A stretch of DNA of 64,000 nucleotides from Candidula unifasciata (Eukaryota; Mollusca; Gastropoda; Stylommatophora; Geomitridae). Positions 1 through 14,000 of the stretch are shown here, piece after piece. A program made the position numbers and the translations under genes. Every line of letters begins with the position of its first letter. Positions within the stretch are counted from its first letter, which is position 1. Location: assembly GCA_905116865.2 (NCBI GenBank), contig CAJHNH020004890.1, forward strand, positions 2,341,476 through 2,405,475, in the 5' to 3' direction. The notes beneath the pieces are model-generated. The model saw only the letters and a program-made list of their open reading frames with translations, did no database searches and was not told the DNA's origin.

Positions 1-308
1 TGGAAGAGAAGAAATTTAAACAACTCAAAAAATTAAGTGATATATTTACTTTGATCAGAACAACAAAACTTTCTCTCTTGGTTTACTTCTTTCCTAGAAT
101 AAATTTTGAGGTTTTGTTGAAGTTATTCTGTTTGCTGAAAAATTATTTTTGCCTCAGCATGTTCAGTTTAAAATTTGCCAGTTTGATTTTATTTGCGTAT
201 TATATACTTGTGTTGTATTTTAACACAGAAAACCAGATGCATTTCAAATAATAGACAAGAGTAAGATGATCAAATATATGTAAAGAAACAATTTCAAATC
301 GCAGCTTT
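1..308. other. No gene seen
   Basis: AT-rich sequence. The first ~40 bases read EEKKFKQLKKLS on +, which could be CEP70 coiled coil, but no convincing splice donor follows. Confidence 0.5.
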
Positions 309-700
309 CCTGTGGGGTTCTAGAGCCCCGTTGTGGAGAAAAAAATAGACCCATTGCCTCCCTAAACCAGCATATCAAGAGTCAACTAATTAGGGATTTC
401 CTTCAAAGTCAGAGTGCATCTGCCTGAGAGACAAGGAACTAACAGTCTGAATACGAATAAGCCAGATCTGTAAAATGGATGTGCATGCAACATTCAAGTT
501 CTGGGACAAGACTAAAGTCTAGAAGTTCACAAACAACTGGATCTTTCTGCTGGGGTTTACAGCCAGTGAATGCTAAGAAGAAGAATAAGAAGAATGTTCA
601 TGTTAACCGAGTGGAACAGAAAAGTGGACAAACAACCAGATCTTTCTGTCAAAGTTTACAGCCGGTGAACTTGAAGAAGAAATCACAGCTACCAACTTGT
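309..700 (+). repeat. Repeat A copy plus partial duplicate
   Basis: A copy from the ggggttctagagccccg start to the (aag)n tail at ~596, followed by a second copy of the last ~90 bp (600-695). Repeat A is the ~285-bp family described in the findings; it has no reading frame. Confidence 0.8.
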
Positions 701-969
701 GCGTGTCATTATAACACAGTGGATGTCAAACTGCCTTGCCAACTAACTTACAAGAGCCAATGAAATTTATCAGCTGAGGAGGTATTTTATTTAACTGCTT
801 GCATTTACTTGGGTGCTGTTATGATTTCATCATGAAATAAGTTGAGCTGCACCATTTTAAGAAGCCTGTCGCTCAGTACATCAGATTTCAGCAAACGTTT
901 ATTCAGGTTTGCTTTCCTAGCCTTTGACTGTTCCCAGTCTGTCTGCATGGCAACATGTTTAGAATCCTA

Positions 970-1085
970 TACATCAGACAGTTACTGGTACCATCAGAAT
1001 TGAAACTCTTTGCTTGCTGTTGAAGATGGGGATGTAGCACTTATGGGAGTGTCCTTAATGCTGTGATGTCAATTCTTAATTCAGC
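970..1085 (+). mobile_element. Non-LTR retrotransposon 3' fragment (RNase H type)
   Basis: The block from ctggtaccatcagaattg to gctgtgatgtcaattctt recurs at 30013, 61240 and, reversed, at 34868. In those copies it translates as TGTMSIGTLRWLLKMGTE...CYDVGS, the C-terminal end of a LINE polyprotein. Confidence 0.65.
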
Positions 1086-1236
1086 ATTTAACATCCCCTT
1101 GTGGGTTCTGGTACCCATACAGAAGTGTATGATAGAGATATACACCATGTTTCCCTGAAAATAAGACCAGCTCTTATATTATATTTTGCTTAGAAGTAGT
1201 GCTATGGATTCTTTTCAGGTGATTTTTTTTTTATGG

Positions 1237-1325
1237 TATAAAAATCTTTATTTATTTGTGTACAAAAATCTATATTTATTTGTGTACAAAAATCTCTATT
1301 TATTTGTGTACAAAAATCTATATTT
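1237..1325. repeat. 24-bp minisatellite, 3-4 copies
   Basis: The unit tatttatttgtgtacaaaaatct repeats with a 24-bp period. Confidence 0.8.
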
Positions 1326-1484
1326 TTTCTAATACAGTCCTGTCATCTGTTTCTGGAACATCATCATAACTCTCCGGATCTTAAATTTCTGCCTAAATCC
1401 GTCCTGGTCTCTAACTCTAGCTAACGATCTCAATTAGGGCTTATATTAAAAGCAATCTGAAAATTATGCTGTGGCATAATTAAT

Positions 1485-1790
1485 TTGCGGCGTCCGTGGC
1501 TAAGGCGTTGCGAGTCCGACTCGTAAGCCAGCATACCGCGATCGAAACCCACTGCAGGCTGCGTGGATTTTTGTCGTGGTATGGGACGTCACAGGTCGAC
1601 CCAGCCTAAATGGGTACCAGGATGGGCTCTCCTGGGAAAGTAAAGACAGCCGGCGTAATGCTGACCACATTACCCACAGAGTGCTGATGGTCTGTAAAAA
1701 TATGGGACGCTCTGCCCATATTCCCGATGCACCGAAAGGCGTGAAAAGGGAACTTTACTTTTTTTTTTACTTTTATAATTATTTTGGTAG
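1485..1790 (+). mobile_element. tRNA-derived SINE (type 1)
   Basis: The head gcggcgtccgtggctaaggcg resembles an A box and cgatcgaaaccc a B box. The body (gtaatgctgaccac, tggtctgtaaaaatat, aggcgtgaaaaggg) recurs in 6598, 13060, 17385, 20400, 25405, 49040 and 51440. It ends in a T-rich tail. Confidence 0.75.
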
Positions 1791-1957
1791 CGTCGTATTT
1801 TTGGGAAACACTGTAAGGGTAAAGAACATTGTTTTATGTTTTCAATTATGTGTTGCATTAAATATCATCAACTTTTAGTTCCCTTGTAAATCTGATACTT
1901 AAGTTTATATTGATTTTGACCAAGAATGGTAATCTTTTCTGATTTACAAACTTGCAG

Positions 1958-2036
1958 GATCTACCCTGCTGGTCACACACTGGACAAGGGTAATCATGCA
2001 TTAGAATCAGCAGACACTTTGAAGGATATTCTCAAG
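1958..2036 (+). CDS. CEP70: CEP70 exon (coiled coil entry)
   Basis: This exon is flanked by cttgcag and gtgagt. One leading base completes an upstream codon, then 26 codons end ...DTLKDILK in phase 0. Read on into the next exon, LKDILK-LYEKQLQEK aligns without gaps to human YKGLLMSLQNQLKES. The donor directly abuts the 17-bp minisatellite. Confidence 0.8.
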
Positions 2037-5000
2037 GTGAGTCTGTAGCTGTGCTGACATAGTAGTTGTGCTGATGTGGTAGTTGTGCTGGCATAGTTGT
2101 TGTGCTGGCACAGTTGCTATGCTGGCATATTTGTTGTGCTGGCATAGTTGCTGCGCTGGCATAGTTGTTGTGCTGGCATAGTTGTTGTGCTGGCATAGTT
2201 GTTGTGCTGGCATAGTTGCTGTGCTTGCATACTTGTTGTGCTGGCATAGTTGCTGCGCTGGCATAGTTGTTGTGCTGGCATAGTTGTTGTGCTGACATAG
2301 TAGTTGTGCTGATGTGGTAGTTGTGCTGGCATAGTTGTTGTGCTGGCATAGTTGCTATGCTTGCATACTTGTTGTGCTGGCATAGTTGCTGCGCTGGCAT
2401 AGTTGTTGTGCTGGCATAGTTGTTGTGCTGGCATAGTTGTTGTGTTGGCATAGTAGCTGTGCTGGCATAGTTGTTGTGCTGGCATAGTTGTTGTGCTGGC
2501 ATAGTTGTTGTGCTGGCATAGTTGTTGTGCTGGCATAGTTGTTGTGTTGGCATAGTAGCTGTGCTGGCATAGTTGTTGTGCTGGCATAGTAGTTGTGCTG
2601 GCATAGTTGTTGTGCTGGCATAGTTGTTGTGTTGGCATAGTAGTTGTGCTGATGTGGTAGTTGTGCTGGCATAGTTGTTGTGTTGGCATAGTAGCTGTGC
2701 TGGCATAGTTGTTGTGCTGATGTGGTAGTTGTGCTGGCATAGTTGTTGTGCTGGCATAGTTGTTGTGCTGGCATAGTTGTTGTGCTGGCATAGTTGTTGT
2801 GCTGGCATAGTTGTTGTGCTGGTATATTTGTTGTGCTGGCATAGTTGTTGTGCTGGCATAGTTGTTGTGCTGGCATAGTTGTTGTGCTGGCATAGTAGTT
2901 GTGCTGATGTGGTAGTTGTGCTGGCATAGTTGTTGGGCTGGCATAGTTGTTGTGCTGGCATAGTTGTTGTGCTGGCATAGTTGTTGTCCTGTCATAGTTG
3001 TTGTGCTGGCATAGTTGCTGTGCTGGCATAGTTGCTGTGCTGGCATAGTTGCTGTCCTGGCATAGTTGCTGTCCTGGCATAGTTGCTGTGCTGGCATAGT
3101 TGTGCTGGCATAGTTGTTGTGCTGGCATAGTTGCTGTGCTGGCATAGTTGTTGTCCTGGCATAGTTGTTGTCCTGTCATAGTTGTTGTGCTGGCATAGTT
3201 GTTGTGCTGGCATAGTTGCTGTGCTGGCATAGTTGTTGTCCTGTCATAGTTGTTGTACTGGCATAGTTGTTGTGCTGGCATAGTTGTTGTCCTGGCATAG
3301 TTGTTGTGCTGGCATAGTTGCTGCACTGGCATAGTTGCTATGCTGGCATAGTTGCTGCACTGGCATAGTTGCTATGCTGGCATAGTTGTTGTCCTGGCAT
3401 AGTTGTTGTCCTGGCATAGTTGCTGTGCTGGCATAGTTGTTTTCCTTACATAGTTGCTGTGCTGACATAGTTGTTGTGCTGGCTTATTAACTCTTTCAGT
3501 CCCAGTTAATGTTCTGTGTGTGAATGAATTTACCTCTTGATTCCCCTCCAAGGCAAAATGTGCTCTCTTACCTTTACCATTTAGTCAGAATATACTAGAC
3601 AAATCTGGCCTTCCCCGTTGGTCACTACCACTTTGCATATTGCGACTTTGAAAGAAATACATTCTTGATTTAGTATCATAATTTTTTTGTCCCATTGGAA
3701 TCTCTGTGAAACCTTCTGATACTGAAAGAGTTAACATAGTTATCCTGGCTTGTCGTGAAAAGATATCAAACCAGACGAAGAGTAGAACTAGTTGGCTTCA
3801 CATTTTCAGACACAAACAAGTGAACGTTACGGCTAGAAAGCCTTCCTCCGCACATGAAATGAAGAAACAAAATTATGTGAAAGTAGACATTGGGAAGAGG
3901 GCTCAAGGGTCTAAGTATTTTTTTTTAAATGTGCAAGTAATAAAGAGTAATATTATTACTACAGTAAATCCCTGTGTGTGTTCCGGGGCCCCATTGTGGG
4001 GGAAACAAAAATAGATCCACTGCCTCCCCAAAAGCATGTTGTAGGAGTCAACTAATTAGGAGCTTCCTTTGAAGTCGGAGTGCATCTGCCTGGAGGCAAG
4101 GAATAAACAGTATGCATTCAAGTGAATCAGATCTGTAAAACCGATGCACACGCAACACTCAGGTTCTGGAGCAAGACTGGAGTCCAGCAGTGCACGAACA
4201 ACCAGAACTTTCCGCCAGAGTGTACAGCTGGTGAACACGAAGAAGAGGAATAATTAAAGTAAAATCTAGTAACATGAATTCAGGAGGGGGGGGGGGGGAG
4301 GCAAAGACGCACGCACACGTGTTTCATATTTTCTAAAACTATGTTTGCTAGGGACTAATAAATGTATTACAGGTCCTCCCTGTGTAGGTTTCAGGGCTCC
4401 ATGTGGGGAGGGGAGATTGACCCACTTCCTCCCTAATAAGCGTGTCATAAAAGGCAATTAATTGGGTTTTTTCTTCCAAAGTCAGAGTGCATCTGTCTGA
4501 GCTACAAGGAACCCTCCAGTCTGCATACAGGTAGGCTAGATCTGTAAAATGGATGTGCAGGCAAAATTCAAGCTCTGGAACAAGACTGAAGTCCAGAAGT
4601 GGACAAACAACTAGATCTTTCTGCTGGAGTTTACAGCTAGTGAATGCTAAGAAGAAGAAGAAGAAGAATACTTCCCTGCTGGGACTAAAATGTACATGTT
4701 ATAAAGTGTTCATCTTAAGTGAGTTCATAATGACAAGGTTTTACTGATATTTCATTTACATAGCTGTACGAGAAACAGCTGCAAGAGAAAAACAAGAAGA
4801 TCAGGCTACTAGAGGAACAGAGGGAGTCACTAAAACAGGACTTAAGATCAAGGTAAGGTAACTGTTATTGTTTATTTTTTTTTAATCCTAATGCTGCTAA
4901 GTTATTTACTCTTGGCAGCCATCTTACTGTCATCATTGTAGGTCAAGGCTATTTAACTGGCAGCCTGCAGGCCAAATCTGGCCCCTAGAGGCCTAGCAAG

Positions 5001-8000
5001 TGGTTCATGGCTCATTGCGAGTTTTATTGTAATAATGATCTTTCAGTGCTGGAGCTTGGACCTCTGGCCTGTTTTCAGAATTTTGGGACCTGAATAACTT
5101 AGTTGAAGAGCCCTGTTGTAGTTTGTTGCAGGATCAAACTTCTGTGGGAAATAAATAATAGACCCTTTTCCACAACCACAGAACAGTGTGCCAACCCCAC
5201 ATTCAGGAGGAATACAGAAGAAAATTCTCATATTTTTGCATATATATATTTTTGTTTCAGTTTCTGTTTTGTCCGTTTCATCTTCTTCTTCTTAGCATTT
5301 CTTGTTGTTCATCCGCTTCTGGACTTTAGTCTTGTTCCAGAATTTTTGTTTTGCGTTTGCTGTGGTGGTTCCGGGGCCCATTATGGGGAAAACGAGAATA
5401 GATCCACTGCATCCCCAACAAGCATATTCTATAAGTCGACTAATTGGGGGCTTCTTTGAAATAAAGGTGCGTCTGCCCGAGCAGCAAAGAATAATCATTT
5501 GCACACAGATAAGCCAGTAAAAGGGATGTACATGCAAAACTCTTGGCTTATTTGAATGCAGACTGTTGGTTCTTTGCCTCGTAGGCAGATGCACTCCAAC
5601 TTCGAAGGAAACACTCCTAATCAGTAGCCTTATATAACTTGCTTGTTAGAGGGTATTGGGTCTGTACTGTAAATAGGGCCCAGGAACCCACATGGGGGTT
5701 TTATCTGTTTAAAAATATCTTTATAAATTATGTATATTTTAAAATTTATATCTTTTTCTGTAACCATAAAAGAAAATTAGTAACCATGGAAATGAGATGT
5801 CTGAGAAGGGCTGTAGGAGTGACCAGAAGAGATAAGATCAGGAATGAGATCATAAGAGAAAAAGTTGGCACAGAACCAATTCTAAATTACATATAAAGAC
5901 ACAAGTGAAATGGTTTGCCCACTTAGAGAGAATGCCTTGTGACACCATACCATACAAAGCATACATGGAAAGAGAAGAAGGTCGTAGAGCAAGAGGTAGA
6001 CCAAGAACAAGATGGAAGGATAACATCAGAGAAACTCTACAACAGCACGATGTGCCTATGGTCGAGGCAGCCAGAAGAGCCAGAAACAGAACCTTATATC
6101 TCCCTCGACACCCACAGCGGTAAAAGAGGAAGTGAAGAAGAAGAAGAAGAAGAAGAAGTACTTTTTCTGTGTATATCTTTTTTTTTAAATTGTTTATATT
6201 CCTCATTTTATATTCAGATTATTTGCACTCTAGACCACAGTGTAAGTTGTGTATCTTAGACTAATTGTTTTTGTTTCTTTTCCATTTTTACATCTGTTCC
6301 ATTTGTCCCTTACTTGCCATGTTGTTCCAAGCCGCCCTTCTTTTATTGGTTTGTTAATTGTTATTCTAGTCCTGATGTGCAAGACCACAGGCTTCTAACA
6401 CTCAAAGTGAAGAAACTGGAAAACCAACTCCGTCAACACAACATCAGGTCAGTAAATAAAGTTACAACTGACAGCCCCCATCATCCCTAAATCACAACAC
6501 CATATAAACTGGGAACTTTTGCATTAGTCTTTATCGTATTTCTTCTTCTGTGTTGTGTTCTAGTAATGAAGAAATGTAAAGTAATGGACTCCTTTCTCAT
6601 AGGCACATAGGGCTAGGCCTATATTTGTATAGACCAATTAGCACTCAGCTGGTAATGTCGCACCATCAGGGCAGCCATCTTTACTTCCCAGGACATGACC
6701 TGGTTCCCATTTCATGCAAGGTTGACCCGGAATCGAAGATCACTTATAAACAATACACCCGGTGCAGATTCTAACCAAAGATCTTTGGGCAGACAGCCAA
6801 TCATCTTGTTCTACTAATATCTACACAATAATTCCAGTATTTGTGTGTGTCTAGTTGAGTTTGTAATCTTGTTCTAGTAATATCTACACAATAATTCCAG
6901 TATTTGTGTGTATCTAGTTGAGTTTGTAATCTTGTTCAGACTCCCAAAATGACTTTTTGTGTGAATATTTATGGTAAATTGCATGTTACCATGGTTGCTG
7001 ATATGTCTTCTGTTCTGGTACTTTTAATTTCTTAATCCAAGTTGGCTCATTGAAAGGGAAACCAGCAAAAGTAAAGATTGTTTCTCATTATCATAAAGAT
7101 ACCTAGCAGAATTGAGTGTGGTTGAATTTGTTCTCCACTTATTTGCTTCATTTGTTTCATTGTTACTATAGTATGCACCTGACAAGATGCAACAAAATAT
7201 GCCAGGCAATAACTTGTGCAATGTTTTATTTATGTCTTCTTTGTTCAAATATACGAGAATAAGACGGTAGCTGATGATTGTACAAGATAATTTAGTGTCT
7301 TGGACATATTTATTAACTCTTATACTGCCAAGCAGTATTTACTTTAAATATGTTTATCCCAAAGATCAGAGCTTAAAAGCAAAGGTATTTAAGTCTGAAG
7401 GTGTTCAACAGAGACAATATGGGACAGAAGTAGCTCAACTAATATTTCTTCTTCTTCTTCACCGGCTGTAATATCCTGCGGAAAGTTCTGCTTGTTTGTC
7501 TACTTCTAGACTCTAGCCCTGTTCCAGAACCTGTGTTTCATGCGCATCCGTTTTACAGATCTGACTTATTTGTATGCAGACAGTTGGCTGCTCGCCTCTC
7601 GGGCAAATGCACTCCGACTTCAAAAGAGGCTTCCAATTAGTTGACTTTTATTACATGCTTCTGGGTAGTCAGTGGGTCTCTTCTTGTTTTTGCCACATTG
7701 GGCTCTGGAATCAACACAGGGAAAAATAATATTTCAGATTCAAAGAATTATCATATTTGCTGTGATAGAAAACAGCAGGAGCATTTTAATTACCAACATA
7801 ATGAATCATGTTTTTGACATACTGATTACAAATAAAAAGATCATTTATACCTTTTCTTGGAAATATTGATTTTGGCACAAGATTTTCAGTTAAACCATGT
7901 TGCCTGTTATATTTGTATAATAGGTATTTTTGTTGTTGTTAGCATACCAGGAGAGAAGACAAAGGTCGATCCGTTTGCTGGCAAGAGGAAGTTGAATACT

Positions 8001-11000
8001 CAACTACAACATTTGGAATCATTGCCCTTGGAACAATGCCACCATTACCTCAGAGTCAGTTAATATTTGTTGGTTATATTTTTGGCTTCTGTATCTTTTT
8101 TAAAATGTCTATGGTTACCATTAATTGCAAAACTGAGCTGGGTTTTTAATCTGGGGTAGCTATGTGGTCTCGAGGCATGTCGTCCGCCTCGAGTGCTGGA
8201 GGTAACAGGTTCAGGCCTCGGTAAAGGCTGGGATTTTTTCACGTGGACTTCTAGTAATTTCCACTGGTCTCTGGGTAGTCAGATTGGACACCCGTATGTA
8301 TTGTTGCGCACGTAAAAAAAAAATCACTTGGCAGTTGGAAAACGAAAATTATAGCTTAACAATGCTGCCTGGCAAAATTTGGAGTTAAAAATCTACTCAA
8401 AAGTATTTCAGGATCCTTGCCAGTGCTATGTAGATCGTGAACTGCTCTAAGATTCTTCAGATGCAGGCTTGAGTTAGAAGTAGAACTGAGCACTTATGGG
8501 TTACTGCCCTTGTGCCATGATGTTGATCTGTTGTTTAAACCTAAACCTAGCCCGGCTCTCTAGTGTAGTTGGCTAAACCGGATTGCGCGGTTACCGGGTG
8601 ACGAACTCCTTGTGGTCCGGGTTCACTCCAAGGGGTAGGCAGAAAAGCCACATTTCTCCCAGATTTACGGTATTTACAATGGAATCAAGGCCGAAAGGTT
8701 GCGATATCCATAATACCGAGCCTAAGGGTTAACAACTCATGGCTTCTGGATACTAAAACAAACAAACATACCTAAGTCAAGTTTTCTTAATATGGAATGA
8801 GTGGCATCAGTCTAGAGGTCCAAAGGTGGTGAGAGTCAGGTGGATATTTAGCCCAGGCTATGTAGGCGTGTTTGGAAATGAGCTTCGCAGATAGGTTGGC
8901 TGGACTAGCCACACTTGGGGTGAACTGCAGCTGCAGAAGATAGAGGTAATCTGTCACCTATGGGACAAGATAACAATTAAAATGGAAGATATTGAAAACC
9001 TGTACCTAGAGAATGCTGCAACGGGGAGTATCTGTGAGCTCTCGATGCCACTTGCGACACAGAGGGGGAGGCAAGATGAGTAATTAACCAGATGACAGTA
9101 GGTACGATCAGTATGGAGACTTTGCTGGCTGTTGAGCACGAAGGTGGAGCTAATGTGGACTTGTCCTGAAAGCTGTGATGTCAGATCGTTACCCATATGT
9201 TGGATAGATCCATAGCTACTCACATCTCCTTCTCCTAATTGCTATTTTTTTTTCCCATATGGTTTCCAGAGTTCCGGTTCCCATGGTGCCAATAACAAAT
9301 CTGAACATCTGTCTTGTCTTGCATCAGTTCACACCTAGTTGTACAATACCAGTCAGTCTGTCTGGCTGTTCATTTCCTAATACACTGGCATAACCTGAAG
9401 AAAATATCTAAAGGAAACTAAATACCCAGGGCCTCCGAATTGATGCTTGCGACTCTGAACGGACCATACCAGTCTCCACCTTTCTCACCATGCTCTGTGA
9501 ATCGATTACAGTTACGACATGTGTGTACAGCTGATTCTGAAACCAGTAGAAGGCAGCAGTGACTGCCTCCACCTCCATTCTCAAGCCAGCAGAAGGCTGA
9601 GTCCCATTTTGTGAGGAACAAAAGTTTCCCTTAAGTAGCTGGTTGTAAAATGTGACTAATTAAGGGTTTGCAGAAATCGGGTGTTGTCCTAACATTGCAG
9701 CTTCGCTATAAAGCACAAAACAATGTGAAACTCTCCTTTTATGGGTGAACACAGAAGAAGTTGTGGTTGATGGCAACCGATGTTCTGTGTCTGTCTTTAC
9801 TGCCTGTATTTTCCACTGTTTATGGCGGTATAGACAGGTGGGTCTGTGGGTCTTGAGTGTAAGGATTTATGGCTGCAGGGCCAATGCAGTCATCACAGAC
9901 TGTGCAGGTTAGTATTTATCTTTTTGCCCTTCTATTCCCTTAGTAAGAATTTGAACCCAGATCAAAATAATGAGAGTCTGGTATTTTAACGATTTGGCAA
10001 GCCACTCATTGTTCTTGCCATGTAACCAGTCTTAATCTTTTTGTTAGCTTTTTTGCCTGCCAGCTGTAAACTACGGTGGAAAGTTCCGGTTTTCATCCAC
10101 TTATAGTCTTCAGTCTTGTTCCAGAGCTAACATTTTTGGGTGTACATCCATTTCATAGATCTGGTGTGTTTCTTTGCAGACTGTTGGTTCCTAGCCTCTC
10201 AGACAGATGCAGTCTGATTTTGAAGGAAACACCCCTAATTAGTGAGGGGTGAAGCCTATCCCCCCCCCCCCCTAAAAATTGGGTCTCAGAAACCACACGA
10301 GGATATGTAACCAGTAGTATACTTTATTTCACAAGTCAGTCAAATGATCAGTTGTCTCACCTTGGAATAATTGATTGATTAAGCGAAAATGATTCTTTTG
10401 TCTGTGTGCGCGCACATGAATGCATGTGTGCTTCAATGTATATTATATAAAGAAAATAAATTGTGCAGTTTATTGTTTGTGTCCGCATTATTTAAATTGT
10501 TTGATTGATTCTTGTTTTCCCCAGGAGTTGTGCGTAGAGCTGCAGACTGATGACCTTGACTGCTTGGTTGACCTAGTTAGGAGTGCCAAAGAGGAGGCCA
10601 GGAACTGTGACAGGTTCCAAGAGGTAACTGTTGATTTCTCTTCATTTGTGTGTGTGTGTGTGTGCTGTTAGTCTTGGGTCTACGGTTTTCATTTTTCTTT
10701 TTCCTTGCAGTGATCCACTGGTATTATATCTCTTGAGGACCCATCCAGGTCGACACTCCAAGGGAAGGCAGGTTCAGAGCATGGGCATCCCCCACCATCC
10801 ACAAAGGTTTCCAAACTGGGCTCACCCAATGAATCATCACATCCTGTACATGACTGCTTAACCTCACATCCACATCACAATAGGCTGCACCCTTTAGGGA
10901 TCCTCAGGAACCAGTCTGCAGACATGAACTACCGGCTCTCTGCTGAGATGGGCATCTCACTTCCTCAGCATGTTTGACTTCTCTCTTTAACAGTGGCAGC

Positions 11001-14000
11001 TTTCACGACACTTTTTGTGATATTTGTGGGAAGCATGTTTCAGACATGGCTTCCAGGTGTGGACATTACATCCTGGCAAGTGTGGCCATTGGTAGCTGAC
11101 ATTTGAGCCTTTTGTATCATAAAGTAGGATCTTTGAGCGGGGAACATCTTAAACTTTGCTGTCGTACAGTAGGTCATGGTCATACGGTAGGACACTCTGT
11201 GGACAGACGTTTGAACATAAGCAGCCGTTTAGTAGGAGTTTTGTTCGTCAAACGTTTGAGCTAAGGTTTGTCATATAGTAGGACTTTAGGACTGTAGTAG
11301 GGTACTCGGCCAGCGGACTTTACTTATGTTCTAAATGAGTTTTCCACGTACATTATCACCCTTCTTTGCGTTTTGTAAGCTCAGATGACCCATCAAGTGG
11401 GTTGCCAGTATAAACTTGCATGTCAGTAGCAGGTCCTTTGTGGTTCCCGGTAGCTTACTCTGTACACTTTGCTCTTGAGGCCAGGTGTCTTTTAGAAGTT
11501 GTGGGCAGGTCTGCAAAATGTGCTTAGGTGTTTGTGGTCCTGTTTGACAGGCACACTGTGGGGACTGTACAATCTTTATTTTATGCATATGGTAGTTGAG
11601 CCTGCAGTGTCCTGTTCATAGACTGACAATTGTCGTATGTTGCTTTCTGTTGAGTTTGCTGATTGGTTCTTGTAGATGTTTACTGTTTCTCTCCATGATT
11701 CCTTGTATTTTCCCTTGATAAGTATTCTGATTTCTGGTAATGACTGTGGATGGGTGCGTTGTTTCTCCTTTGTTCCATTTTTTTCAAGTCTGACTGCTAA
11801 CTCATTTCCTGGTATGCCGCAGTGACTGGGGATCCACTGGAGAATGTTTTGATTGTTTTATGTGAGTCTGTTTAGCTGGTGGGTCATTTCTCTCTCTATG
11901 TTGTCTCTTGGATCCCTCTGAGTCGCCTGGAGGCTGACATGCAGTCACAAAGAAAATTTTGTTTGCTGTTTGATTTTTCTTTCCTCAAGCACTTTGGCTG
12001 AATCAATAATTGCTTGCTGCTCTGCTCTGAAGTTTGTTGAGAGTCTTCCGGAGGTGCATGACGTTTCTACTGTGGTCCCAGATGATTCTGAAAACTGCAT
12101 CTTAGGGGGCCACTGGCTCCGAGACTCCCTGCAGCTTGGTTTAGGCAGATATAGGGCATTATCCATGATACATGACGGGAACGTGTCGCAGGAGTCTTGC
12201 AAGAGGATCCGTAAAACCAGCATAGAATCTGCTGGCACCCAAGGGATGTATGTGACTGAAATGACTGTGCCAGATATCCGGGTTTACTGGAACGTGACTA
12301 AACCTGGAACGTGACCTGGGACAGGCAGCACTGTCTGAGGGTCTCTTCACATTTTGCCCAGCTCATTTGACCTTCTCTTATAGTCCCTGCCATGGGGCAT
12401 TGATAATCATGTCTGTTTACACAGTCTGCTGTCACATATACTGTCACTGTCACTTTTGCTGTCAGTCTTTTCTGATATAGGTGTTTATCTATGCCATGAT
12501 GCCAAACTGTCTAGCATCTTTTCTCTTGGTATGGAGAAGATTTCAAGTTTCCCCCTCCCCCAACCTTGTGACTTCTGTTCGAATAGATGCATAGCAGACA
12601 TAGATCACTGGAGAAGAAGAATTATATTCTATCGATAAAATGGAACCAGCATTGTCCATGTCAAACATTCATTGCCTGACACTTTATCACACTCATTCTG
12701 CAGCTAATGACTCTAATAGGTAGTATAATTATATTAATTTCGGCAGTATTGCCTCAGACTATCAGAGACAGTGGAGAGTGTGAATGAACATAGCCAGCGA
12801 CATCGACGTTACGGGCGGAATAAAGACCTGTCCACAATACTCTGTGACTCCAACATGAGATACTATCTCGGGGTAAGTTTTCTTTTTTTTCCAAGATATT
12901 TCAGTTAAGTGTTAGTGTACTAGCTTACCAACACAGTTAAGTGTTAGTGTACTAGCTTACCAACACAGTTAAGTGTTAGTGTACTAGCTTACCAACACAG
13001 TTAAGTGTTAGTGTACTAGCTTACCAACACAGTTAACAAAAATTTAAGGTTCCTTTACATGTCACAGGTGTATGGGGCTAGGCTCATTTGTTTATAGACT
13101 CGAGGAATGGTGTGGTCAGCATCACTCTGGCAGCCTTTACTTCCCAGAACTTGACCTGGTACCCATTTAAGGTTGGGTTGACCAGGGAACTAAGGTCATG
13201 TTTGGAAAACAAAAATCATGCTCCATGAGATATTGAACCCACGACTTTTGAATCCACAGATTTCACTCTGGTGTCCATGTGAGAGCTGTTTTGGCGGGTA
13301 TATCAGGATACATTCTCATAATGTAGCCGAGCCATTTCCATCTTCTCTTGGTTATCATACTGTCTAAAGTTTCTTGGTTTGTGACTTGAAGTAGTTTAGT
13401 GTTTGAGATTGTATCTGGCCAGAAAATTCTGATAATTCTATGTAGACATGTGTGGTGGAAGGTGGACAGCTTGTTACATGTTAATTACATGTAGGCAGTC
13501 AGAAATTGTTGGGAGAAACTTGAATGCGTAATGGAACCTGAGGAATTTGTTGTGAAAAAGAAAGAAAAAAGGAAGTGCAGTACAGAGATAAATGCCTATA
13601 TGGCTTTGCCAAATGGCATAATCAGGACAAGAACACTGACCTGATCCAAGACTGATGATTGTGTGAAGTGGTCTCTGACCGTTATTGAGCATAGTGCATT
13701 ACAGTGATTGTTACCTTACGTTGCTATCTCTCCATTGGGTAATGAGATACTTTTTAATAAAACTGACGTGACAAAGGCTTTCTGGGATCAAGTGACATGT
13801 GCAGCAGAAGAAACAGAGCACCTTCTTCTTGTTCTTCTTCTTTGTTCAGCAGAAAGTCCTGGTTGTTCGTCCGTTTGTACTTTGGCTTTGTCCTAGGGTC
13901 TAAGTTTTGTGTGTTCATCCATTTTGGTGACTTATCTGTGTTGAGCTAGTTGTTCCTTGCCACTCTGGCAGATACATTCCGACTTCGAAAGAAGTCCCCA

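Noticed and set aside
1..40. Possible upstream CEP70 coiled-coil exon (EEKKFKQLKKLS)
   Set aside because: Too short, with no convincing donor; Lys-rich chance translation of A-rich DNA is as likely.
2007..3468. Several long overlapping - strand frames (up to 342 codons) with Gln/Asn/Thr-rich repeats
   Set aside because: All come from the 17-bp minisatellite; the same peptide appears in three frames, which is expected from period 17 and not from coding.
3706..4014. 102-codon + frame
   Set aside because: It runs into repeat A at its 3' end and has no recognisable domain or splice support.
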